The notes beneath the pieces are model-generated. The model was not told the origin of the DNA and made no database searches. It was given only the letters and a program-made list of their open reading frames with translations. From assembly GCF_013912005.1 (NCBI RefSeq), contig NZ_JACESB010000002.1, forward strand, positions 186,001 to 250,000: a stretch of DNA of 64,000 bases, in the 5' to 3' direction. Source of the DNA: Brevundimonas sp. (GTDB lineage Bacteria; Pseudomonadota; Alphaproteobacteria; Caulobacterales; Caulobacteraceae). The translations under genes and the position numbers were made by a program. Positions within the stretch are counted from its first letter, which is position 1. Every line of letters begins with the position of its first letter. Shown here one piece after another: positions 43,312 to 51,301 of this stretch.

Positions 43312-45825
43312 ATGCGCAGCGCCGTTTCCGTCCTGGTTCTCGCACTGGCCGCCGGGGGAGCTTACGCGCAGACGCCCCAGCCCGCGCCCGTCGCCGCGGC
43401 GACGGAGGCGGCCCGCGCCGAGCCGGCGAACTGGCCGCGGGCCGCGTCGCCCGAAGGCTTCAGCGATGCGGCCACGGAAGCCTTCATCTCGGACCTGATG
43501 GCCCGGATGACGGTGGAGGAGAAGGTTGGACAGCTGATCCAGGCCGATATCGCGGCGATCCGTCCTGAAGACCTGCTGACCTGGCCGATCGGCTCGATCC
43601 TGGCCGGCGGCAACTCCTCGCCCGGCGGCGACGAGCGCGCCCCGGCGCAGGCCTGGGTCGAGCTCGCCCGCGCCTTCCGCGAAGCCAACGCCGCGCGTCC
43701 GGGAACCCCGATCCCGCTGATCTACGGCATCGACGCGGTGCACGGGCACAACAACGTCGTCGGCGCCACCATCTTCCCGCACAACATCGGCCTGGGGGCC
43801 GCGCGCGATCCCGACCTGATGCGGCGCATCGGCGAGGCGACGGCGCTGGAGGTGGCGGTCACCGGCGCGGACTGGACCTTCGGACCGACCCTCGCGGTGC
43901 CGCGCGACGACCGGTGGGGCCGAACCTACGAGGGGTTCGGCGAGGATCCCGAGATCGCCCGCAGCTACGCCGGCCCCCTGACGCTGGGCCTGCAGGGACC
44001 GATCGAGAGCGGCCGTCCGCTTCAGTCCGGCCGCATCGCCGGTTCGGCCAAGCACTTCCTCGCCGACGGCGGCACCGCCGAAGGACGCGACCAGGGCGAC
44101 TTCGTCGGCTCCGAGCGCGAGCTGATCGACATCCACCTGAGCGGCTATCCCCAGGCGATCGACGCCGGGGTGCTGTCGGTGATGGCCAGCTTCTCCAGCT
44201 GGAACGGGGTCAAGCACTCGGGCAACCGCAGCATCCTGACCGACGTGCTGCGCGGCCCGCTCGGCTTCGAAGGTTTCGTGGTCTCGGACTGGAACGCCCA
44301 CGGCCAGCTGCCGGGCTGCTCCAACGAGAGCTGCCCGGCCGCCGTCAATGCGGGCATCGACATGCTGATGGCTCCCGACAGCTGGAAGCCGCTCTACGAG
44401 AACACCCTCGCCCAGGTCCGTTCGGGCGAGATCCCCATGGCCCGGGTGGAGGAGGCCGTCCGCCGGATCCTGCGGGCCAAGGTCAAGGCCGGGCTGTTCG
44501 AGGACAATCGCCCGCTCGAGGGCCGGCTCGAACACCTCGGCGCTCCGGAGCACCGGGCGCTGGCCCGGGAAGCGGTGCGCAAGTCGCTGGTCCTCCTGAA
44601 GAACGAGAACGGCGTCCTGCCGATCCGCGGGAACGCCCGCGTCCTGGTGGCCGGCGCCGCGGCCGACGACATCGGACAGGCCGCCGGGGGCTGGACCCTG
44701 ACCTGGCAGGGCGTCGGCAACACGAACGCCCACTTTCCGAACGCGGACTCCATCTGGGCCGGCATCGCCGAGGCGGTGACCGAGGCGGGAGGCGAAGCCG
44801 CCCTGAGCCCGGACGGCGCCTATGACGTCCGGCCCGACGTCGCCGTGGTCGTCTTCGGGGAGACGCCCTACGCCGAGTTCCAGGGCGACATCGACACCCT
44901 CGACTTCCTTCCGGAGGAGCCGCTCGCGATCCTGAGGCGCCTGCAGGCGGAGGGCGTTCCGACGGTCTCCGTCTTCCTCTCCGGCCGGCCGATGTGGGTC
45001 AATCCCGAGATCAACGCCTCCGACGCCTTCGTCGCGGCCTGGTTGCCGGGCGCCGAGGGCGCGGGGATCGCGGACGTTCTCATCGGCGACGCCGCGGGTC
45101 GTCCGCGCCATGACTTCTCCGGCGTGCTGGGCTTTTCCTGGCCGCGCGACGCCACCGGCCGGCCCCTGAACCGCGGCGAGCCCGGATACGATCCCCAGTT
45201 CGCCTACGGCTACGGCCTCAGCTATGCGCGGCCGGCGCCGGTGGGACGGCTTTCCGAGGAAGCCGGCGTCGCGGCGCCGACGTCGAGCGTCGACATGTAC
45301 CTGGTCGACGGACGGGTGACGCCGCCGTGGTCCCTGGCGCTGGAGGATTCGGGCGGGCAGACCCGGGTGGGGAGCGAAAAGTCGGTCGCCAGTCCGCGCG
45401 GCGGCGTACAGATGACCGTCGTCGACGATCTGGCCCAGGAGAGCGGGCGTCGCCTCGTCTTCGGCGAAGGGGGCGGACAGGCCCTGATCTGGGGCGGCGC
45501 GGTCGATCTCTCGCGCCAGGCCAACGGCGAGATGGCGCTGTCCTTCCGGTACCGCGTCGACGAGGCGCCGCAAGGCCGCATCGTCCTCGGGCTGGGGCAG
45601 GGAGCCGTCGATCTGACGGAGGCGGTCGGCGCCGCCCCGCGGGGCGAGTGGCGAACGATCAAGGTCCGGCTCTCCTGCTTTCGCGACGCCGGGGCCGACC
45701 TGACGGCCGTGGAGCGGTCCTTCCAGCTGGCCTCCGAAGCGGCGGCGGCGGTGTCCGTCTCGGAGATCCGGCTGGCCTCGAACGAAGGCGACGCGGTGTG
45801 CCCCGCGGGCGCGACTCTGCCGTAG
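43312..45825 (+). CDS. Exported GH3 beta-glucosidase, exo-1,3/1,4-glucanase type
   Basis: The 837-residue protein has a signal peptide (cleavage near GAYAQ, residue 19) and a GH3 fold. The KH motif is AKHFLADGGTAEGRDQGDF, and the nucleophile is D326 in GFVVSDWNAHG. The second domain follows (VRKSLVLLKNENGVLPI), then a C-terminal ~170-residue beta module like that of exo-beta-glucan glucohydrolase ExoP. It should release glucose from beta-glucans or cello-oligosaccharides in the periplasm. Transcription likely starts from the promoter at 43214. A GGAG precedes the ATG at 43312. Confidence 0.9.
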   Translation: MRSAVSVLVLALAAGGAYAQTPQPAPVAAATEAARAEPANWPRAASPEGFSDAATEAFISDLMARMTVEEKVGQLIQADIAAIRPEDLLTWPIGSILAGGNSSPGGDERAPAQAWVELARAFREANAARPGTPIPLIYGIDAVHGHNNVVGATIFPHNIGLGAARDPDLMRRIGEATALEVAVTGADWTFGPTLAVPRDDRWGRTYEGFGEDPEIARSYAGPLTLGLQGPIESGRPLQSGRIAGSAKHFLADGGTAEGRDQGDFVGSERELIDIHLSGYPQAIDAGVLSVMASFSSWNGVKHSGNRSILTDVLRGPLGFEGFVVSDWNAHGQLPGCSNESCPAAVNAGIDMLMAPDSWKPLYENTLAQVRSGEIPMARVEEAVRRILRAKVKAGLFEDNRPLEGRLEHLGAPEHRALAREAVRKSLVLLKNENGVLPIRGNARVLVAGAAADDIGQAAGGWTLTWQGVGNTNAHFPNADSIWAGIAEAVTEAGGEAALSPDGAYDVRPDVAVVVFGETPYAEFQGDIDTLDFLPEEPLAILRRLQAEGVPTVSVFLSGRPMWVNPEINASDAFVAAWLPGAEGAGIADVLIGDAAGRPRHDFSGVLGFSWPRDATGRPLNRGEPGYDPQFAYGYGLSYARPAPVGRLSEEAGVAAPTSSVDMYLVDGRVTPPWSLALEDSGGQTRVGSEKSVASPRGGVQMTVVDDLAQESGRRLVFGEGGGQALIWGGAVDLSRQANGEMALSFRYRVDEAPQGRIVLGLGQGAVDLTEAVGAAPRGEWRTIKVRLSCFRDAGADLTAVERSFQLASEAAAAVSVSEIRLASNEGDAVCPAGATLP

Positions 45826-45871
45826 GCGCTTGCGGCTTGCGCCGGCGCCGGCGGGCGAGAAAGCTCCGGCG

Positions 45872-47116
45872 ATGCACAAGGCGGGCGAGAATCAGCCAGG
45901 CGGAGAAGCCGTGACGCCGGTGAGCGGGCGCTTTCTCGGCCTGTTCGCCCTGGCGCAGCTCGGCGCCTTCATCGCCTTCGTGCCGATGCTCAACCTGCTC
46001 CTGCCCCTGAAGGCGGAGGCGATCGACCCGGCGGACAAGGCCGTCCTGCTCAGCCAGGTCATGCTCTGGGGGGCGGTGGCGGCGGCGGCGACCAACCTGG
46101 CGGCCGGCGCGCTCAGCGACGCCACCCGCGGCGCCTTCGGGCGCCGCCGTCCGTGGATCGTCGTCGGCGCCGTGGCCGTGGCCGGGGCCCACGGCCTGGT
46201 CTTCGCCGCCGGCACGCCGCAGCAGCTGCTCCTCGCCGTCCTCGCCTTCCAGGTGGCGGTGAATGTCATGTTCGCGCCGCTCAACGCCGTGCTGCCGGAC
46301 CTGATCCCCGGTCGCCAGAAAGGTCTGGCGGCGGCCCTGGCCGGACTGGCCCTGCCAGGCGCCGGCCTGTTCACCGCCGGCGTCATCGCCCTGGCGCTGC
46401 CCCGGCTGGACCTGCGCTTCCTCGTCGTGGCCGCGGTCATTCCCGCCCTGGTGCTTCCCTTCGCGATCCGGCTGCGGGAGCCGCCGCGGCCGCGGCCGGT
46501 CGCCCGTTCCGCCCCGCGCCCGCTCGCCGCCCTCGCGGACCGGGACTTCCTGATGGCCTTCGTCTCCCGCCTGCTCGTCCAGGCGACCATCACCTTCAAC
46601 GTCCTCTACCTGCTGTTCTATCTGCAGGAGACCGCGCGGCTGGGGCCGCTCGCGGGCGTGCGGCCGGAGGCGGTGCTCGGCGGCCTCCTGGGGGCGAGCA
46701 CGATCGTCTCGCTCGTCGCCGGCTTCCTCGGCGGCGTGCTGTCCGACCGGCTCGGGCGACGGCGGCTCTTCGTCACGGCCGGCGGGCTGGCGATGGCGGT
46801 CGGCGCAGGCCTTCTTGCGGCCGCCCCCGGCTGGCCGGGTCCGCTTCTGGCGCAACTGCTCTTCGGGCTCGGGCTGGGCCTCTACTCCACCGTCGACACC
46901 GCCCTCGTCGCCGAGGTGCTGCCGGACCCGCGATCGGCCGGCCGCGATCTGGGCCTCATGAACCTTGCGATCACCGCGCCCCAGGTTCTCGCCCCCTTGC
47001 TGGGGCTGGGGCTCCTGTCGCTCTCCGGCGGAGACTTCAGATGGATCTACGCCGCGTCGGCCCTGTTCGCCCTCTTCGGCGCCCTGGCGGTGGCCGGCAT
47101 CCGCCGCGTGCGCTGA
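45872..47116 (+). CDS. MFS sugar transporter of the glycan locus
   Basis: The 414-residue major facilitator has GALSDATRGAFGRRRPWIVVG after helix 2, the RxxxGRRRP signature seen in the GPH/sucrose-porter-like sugar transporters, and LSDRLGRRRLFV in the second half. It probably takes up a mono- or disaccharide made by the GH3 enzyme 46 nt upstream; the two form an operon. Its 3' end is 9 nt from the convergent GH5 stop. An ATG at 45872 is used; the frame is open a few codons further. Confidence 0.82.
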   Translation: MHKAGENQPGGEAVTPVSGRFLGLFALAQLGAFIAFVPMLNLLLPLKAEAIDPADKAVLLSQVMLWGAVAAAATNLAAGALSDATRGAFGRRRPWIVVGAVAVAGAHGLVFAAGTPQQLLLAVLAFQVAVNVMFAPLNAVLPDLIPGRQKGLAAALAGLALPGAGLFTAGVIALALPRLDLRFLVVAAVIPALVLPFAIRLREPPRPRPVARSAPRPLAALADRDFLMAFVSRLLVQATITFNVLYLLFYLQETARLGPLAGVRPEAVLGGLLGASTIVSLVAGFLGGVLSDRLGRRRLFVTAGGLAMAVGAGLLAAAPGWPGPLLAQLLFGLGLGLYSTVDTALVAEVLPDPRSAGRDLGLMNLAITAPQVLAPLLGLGLLSLSGGDFRWIYAASALFALFGALAVAGIRRVR

Positions 47117-47125
47117 ACCGGCCCG

Positions 47126-48091
47126 TCAGTCCGCCGGCGGCGGGTTCATCCGGCGCAGCCACGCCCGTACGAACAGTCCCGAAGGGCTGATCATCGAGTC
47201 GTCCCAGCCCCCCTCGCCGGCCGCCCCCGGACGCAGGGCGGCGGAGGTCTCGTCCTTGTCGGTGATCGACCAGTTGAGGCTGCTGAGGCCGTTCGCCTCC
47301 ATGAAGTCCCACCACAGGGCCGTCTCGGCGCGATCCAGCACGCCGTTCCCGCTGGCCTCGCTGGTTCCCCATTCGGTGACGAACAGCGCCGCGCCCGACG
47401 CCAGGGCCCTGGCCGCCTTGTCGCGCAGCTCCTGCCGGTGGGTCCCGGCGTAGAAGTGCAGGGTGTAGGCCACGTTGGCGAAGGGCAGGGGGTCGGCGGC
47501 GGCGATGTCCACATCCTGCGACCAGCTCGGCGTTCCGGCGACGATCAGGTTGTCCGGATCGTGGGCGCGGATCGAGGGGATGACCGCCATGTGATAGGGG
47601 CGGACCACCTCGCCCCAGGAATGGGTGTTCAGCGGCTCGTTGTACGGCTCGTAGATGACGTTGGGCCGGTCGCCGTACTTCGCGGCGATATGGGCGAAGA
47701 AGGCGGCGGCGGCCTCCGGCTCGGGCTCGTGGGCGTGCCAGTCGACGATCACGTACAGGCCCTCAGCGATGGCCGCCTCGATCACGGCCTCCGCCCGGGC
47801 CGTCTCCCGTTCGGGATTGTCGAGGTAGCCGTCGTGGTGGACGGCGATCGCGGCCCGGACCACCGTGGCCGACCAGTCGTCGGCCAGCCAGCGCACCGCG
47901 TCGGCGTTGTAGTACTGCGGGGCCCACTGGCTCCAGAACAGCGACATTCCGCGCAGGATCACCGGCTGGCCGTGCTGGTCGACGAGCCGCGTCCCCTCCA
48001 GCCGCAGCTGGCCGTGGCGCTCCACCGGCGTTTCCGCCAGCGCCGCGCCCGGCAGCAACAGGAAGGCTGCGAGAGCGAGCAGTCGTTTCAA
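47126..48091 (-). CDS. Exported GH5 endoglucanase-like enzyme
   Basis: The 321-residue protein has a signal peptide (cleavage near ALA, residue 19) and a GH5 barrel. Acid/base E152 lies in YEPYNEP and nucleophile E240 in LFVTEWGTSE; H120 (DWHAHE) and H212 (LHFYAG) are in conserved positions. It should cut beta-1,4-glucan (cellulose-type) chains. It lies 41 nt after the TonB receptor stop, so both are probably transcribed together from the operator-promoter at 51107. Confidence 0.92.
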   Translation of the reverse strand: MKRLLALAAFLLLPGAALAETPVERHGQLRLEGTRLVDQHGQPVILRGMSLFWSQWAPQYYNADAVRWLADDWSATVVRAAIAVHHDGYLDNPERETARAEAVIEAAIAEGLYVIVDWHAHEPEPEAAAAFFAHIAAKYGDRPNVIYEPYNEPLNTHSWGEVVRPYHMAVIPSIRAHDPDNLIVAGTPSWSQDVDIAAADPLPFANVAYTLHFYAGTHRQELRDKAARALASGAALFVTEWGTSEASGNGVLDRAETALWWDFMEANGLSSLNWSITDKDETSAALRPGAAGEGGWDDSMISPSGLFVRAWLRRMNPPPAD

Positions 48092-48132
48092 GGCCGTCTC
48101 CGTATTCCCCGGGCGGGTCGGTCCGCGCCCCC

Positions 48133-51081
48133 TCAGAAGGAGGCGCGGACGGTCACCGCGAAGCGCCGGTCATAGATCCACCAGGAGCGCGTCTTCAGGA
48201 CATCCGCGCCCATCAGCTGCCGGTTCTCGCTGTTGGCCAGGTTGTTGCCCTCGAGGGCCACGCTGACGCCCTCGCGCAGCTGCACGATGACCGAGCCGTC
48301 CAGCTGGCCATAGTCGTCCTGCCACATGGGCAGCCGCACGTCCGACACGTCGCGGTTAGTGAGCAGATACTTGCCGCGCCAGTTGTAGGCGAGACGGGCC
48401 TGCACCGGGCCGCGCTGATAGAGGCCGATGATGTTCCAGGACTTCTCCGACAGGCCTTCGAGCGGCAGGCCGTCGATCACCTCGGCCGCGTCCCACTCGC
48501 TGATGGAGTTCTGGGACGTCGACCCTTCGCTGTCGATGTAGGTGAAGTTCGCCTGCAGCCCCAGACCGCCCAGCCAGCCCGGCAGGAAGTCATAGAACTG
48601 CTGGTAGCCGATTTCGAAGCCCTGGATCGTGCCCTCGTCGCCATTGGTCGGCCCGCTGACGAGGAAGTCCCGGCCCTCGAAGGTCCGCGTGTGCACCCCG
48701 GTGGTGAAGAAGTCCTCGACGTTCTTGCGGAAGGCCGTGACGTAGAGGGAGTGCGTCGACGACGGATACCATTCGAGCGCCACGTCGAACTGGTCGGCGC
48801 GCATCGGCTTCAGCTGCGGATTGCCCCGCGCCGCGCCGCCCCAGCCCTCGACCACCGTGCCCTGCGGGTTCACCGAGGCGGTGAGATCCACGAACGGGAA
48901 CATCTGGTTGAAGCTCGGCCGGGCGATCGCCCGGGAGGCCGCGAAGCGGGCGATCAGGGAGTCGGTCAGCTGGAACTTGAGGTTCAGGCTGGGCAGCACG
49001 TCGGTGTAGGACTGCTCGCCCGAGACGTCGAACGCGGCCCCGGTGCCGAACGCGCGGTCGTCCGCGGGAAGGTTCGGATAGCTGGTCAGATCCGGGAGGA
49101 AGCCGGAACCGCGGGCCGTGTTCTCCGTCCGCACCACCCGCACGCCGATGTTGCCCTCGACCGGGAACCGGGCGTTCTCCCAGCCGAACCGCGCCACGGC
49201 GTAGCCGGCGAAGGTCTTCTCGGTTTGCGAGGAGAGGCTTTCCGCGTCGAAGCCCCGGGGACTCCACCGCGCGTTGCCGCCGATGTTCTCGATGAGGTCC
49301 GAGTTCCGCAGATAGCCGCGCGCCAGCTCGATGTCCGGCATCACCACCGTGGGCGCCTGGACGTCGCCGCGGAAGAAGCCGTCGAAGCTGTAGAGCATCG
49401 CGTACTCCGGCAGCACCGTGTCCATCCACAGGAACGGCTCGTTCCACGGGGCGCTGAGCGCCTGCCAGTTGTACTGGGTGTAGTTGTTGGTGACCTCACG
49501 GTCGGTGAACCGGCCCCCGAAGCGGATCGAGTTCAGCACGGGGTGGTCGAATTCCCAGGCCACGTCGATGCGCCCGGCGAGTTGCTCCGCCTCGTTGTCG
49601 TCGACGTGATCCATCGCCGCGTGCCAGAAGTAGTTGGCCGGATCGCTGGTGAAGGACCCGGGGCCGAGGCTGGCCACCGGCCGCCCGCCGGCGAGGTCGA
49701 TCGTCACGTCGGGGATGTAGGCCGAGCTGAAGACGGTGAAGTCCCACCCGGCGCTGGTCGACTTGATGTACTGCAGGTCCGCGCTCACCGCGAGGCGTTC
49801 GGAGGGATAGTAGCGGACGCCCACCGACAGGTCGTTGCTGGACTCCTCGCGCTCCTGGTGTCGCGTCGCCATCCGGTACTGGGTGCCGAGCTCGCCCGCC
49901 ACCGGCTGGCTGCCGCGCCAGTAGCTGATCTGGCGCAGCGACCCCGACTGGAAGTAGCCGTCGTCGTCGAAAGTGAACTGGCCGCCCGCAGCCGGAATGA
50001 CGAAGTTGTTGTTGGCGTCGACCTGCGGGATGGCTTCGTAGTTGTCCCAGCGGGTGTCGAAGTCCGAACGCAGGTACTGGAGGAACACCTCGGTCTGGTC
50101 GTTCGGCCGCCATTGAAGCGCGAGCGCCCCGCCCAGCCGTTCCCGCTCAGAATCCAGCCTCCGCCACGAGACGCCCTCGGGGACGTACAGGGTCTGGTCG
50201 GCGGTGAGGCCGAGATAGGACTGGTCGATCCAGTCCTGGCCGCAGGAGTAGGGGTCGCCGTTCGGATTCTGCAGTCCCGCGCACAGGGTGTCGTCCCCCA
50301 GCCGGCGGGCGCGATAGGGCGAGACCTGGATGCCGTCCGAGCGGCTGGCCAGTTCCGAATAGGCGAGGTTCGCGAGCACGCCGACCTCGCCTGCGCCGGT
50401 GTCGAACCGGTCGCTGAACAGGATCGATCCCTGCGGCTTCCACTCCTCCGCATGGTCCGAGTAGTTGGCGCTGAGCGAACCGGCGACCAGACGGCCGGTC
50501 GCCTCGAACGGCATCCGGGTGCGCAGGTTGACCGTGCCGCCGAGGCCGCCCTCGATCAGCTCCGCCGAGGGGTTCTTGTACACGTCGACGCCGGCCATCA
50601 GCTCGGCGGGCACGTCCTCGAAGCCCAGGGCGCGCCCGTCGAGCGCGCCGAGGGTGTCGCGGCCGTTCAGCTCCTGACGCACCTGGGTCAGGCCGCGGAC
50701 CTGGACCCCGCTGCCTTCCGCCGAGAACCGGTCGGGGTCTTCGCGGGCCTGAAGCCGGTCGATGGTCACGCCCGGGATCCGCTGCACCGCCTCCGTCACG
50801 CTGCGGTCGGGCAGCGCTCCGATGTCCGAGGCGGTGATGGAGTCGACGATCTGGTCGGCGTTCTCCTTGATCGATTGCGCGGAGCGCAGGCTGCCGCGGA
50901 TGCCGGTGACGACGACCTCGTCGATCTCGGTGACCTCCGGATCCTGCGGGGCGGCCGGAACGGACTGGGCCAGGGCGGCGGACGGGAGCAGGGCCACGCC
51001 CAGAACGAGCAAGGACGAGCCCGTCAGGCACAGGCTGGCGCGCCGCGGCGCCACGCCGCGATTCATCTTGGTGGCATTCAT
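48133..51081 (-). CDS. TonB-dependent receptor, glycan-uptake type
   Basis: The 982-residue outer-membrane receptor has a long signal peptide (to ALAQ, ~39), a TonB-box-like VTEIDEVVVTGIRGSLRSA, a plug domain (~60-170: SITASDIGALPDRSVTEAVQRIPGV) and a 22-strand barrel ending in the Phe of FAVTVRASF. The size and plug resemble TIGR01782-type receptors of Caulobacter/Xanthomonas that import oligosaccharides. With the GH5 gene downstream and the LacI-type operator upstream, a cello-oligosaccharide or beta-glucan role is likely. GGGGAGG 6 nt before the ATG supports the start. Confidence 0.92.
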   Translation of the reverse strand: MNATKMNRGVAPRRASLCLTGSSLLVLGVALLPSAALAQSVPAAPQDPEVTEIDEVVVTGIRGSLRSAQSIKENADQIVDSITASDIGALPDRSVTEAVQRIPGVTIDRLQAREDPDRFSAEGSGVQVRGLTQVRQELNGRDTLGALDGRALGFEDVPAELMAGVDVYKNPSAELIEGGLGGTVNLRTRMPFEATGRLVAGSLSANYSDHAEEWKPQGSILFSDRFDTGAGEVGVLANLAYSELASRSDGIQVSPYRARRLGDDTLCAGLQNPNGDPYSCGQDWIDQSYLGLTADQTLYVPEGVSWRRLDSERERLGGALALQWRPNDQTEVFLQYLRSDFDTRWDNYEAIPQVDANNNFVIPAAGGQFTFDDDGYFQSGSLRQISYWRGSQPVAGELGTQYRMATRHQEREESSNDLSVGVRYYPSERLAVSADLQYIKSTSAGWDFTVFSSAYIPDVTIDLAGGRPVASLGPGSFTSDPANYFWHAAMDHVDDNEAEQLAGRIDVAWEFDHPVLNSIRFGGRFTDREVTNNYTQYNWQALSAPWNEPFLWMDTVLPEYAMLYSFDGFFRGDVQAPTVVMPDIELARGYLRNSDLIENIGGNARWSPRGFDAESLSSQTEKTFAGYAVARFGWENARFPVEGNIGVRVVRTENTARGSGFLPDLTSYPNLPADDRAFGTGAAFDVSGEQSYTDVLPSLNLKFQLTDSLIARFAASRAIARPSFNQMFPFVDLTASVNPQGTVVEGWGGAARGNPQLKPMRADQFDVALEWYPSSTHSLYVTAFRKNVEDFFTTGVHTRTFEGRDFLVSGPTNGDEGTIQGFEIGYQQFYDFLPGWLGGLGLQANFTYIDSEGSTSQNSISEWDAAEVIDGLPLEGLSEKSWNIIGLYQRGPVQARLAYNWRGKYLLTNRDVSDVRLPMWQDDYGQLDGSVIVQLREGVSVALEGNNLANSENRQLMGADVLKTRSWWIYDRRFAVTVRASF

Positions 51082-51106
51082 GCCGTCCTCCCCAGGCGAC
51101 TATGTG

Positions 51107-51135
51107 ATTATTGGACAGCCTGACAGCGCTGTCAT
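51107..51135 (-). promoter_or_regulatory. TonB-receptor promoter with LacI-type operator
   Basis: The palindrome TGACAGCGCTGTCA is at 51121-51134, identical to that at 43215. On the minus strand ATGACA (51130-51135) is a 5/6 -35 that overlaps it, and AATAAT (51107-51112) is a 5/6 -10 with exactly 17 bp between. The start codon at 51081 would then have a ~20-nt leader containing the Shine-Dalgarno. Confidence 0.75.
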
Positions 51136-51301
51136 TGCGTGACGCTAACATGACGTCCCAGGAGCGTCAATGAACGCGGCTCCGTCGCCCCGCCCCCGCC
51201 GGCGGGCCACGTGGCGGCTGCCAGAATCCTCCCGGCAGGTCTGGCTGGCGCCGGCCAGCGCGCGCCGAAGACTGCGACGCCCCCGGCGTTCGCGCCGGAG
51301 G

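Noticed and set aside
49785-50453. Minus-strand frame inside the TonB receptor gene
   Set aside because: Ser/Arg/Thr-rich shadow translation of the receptor with no domain.
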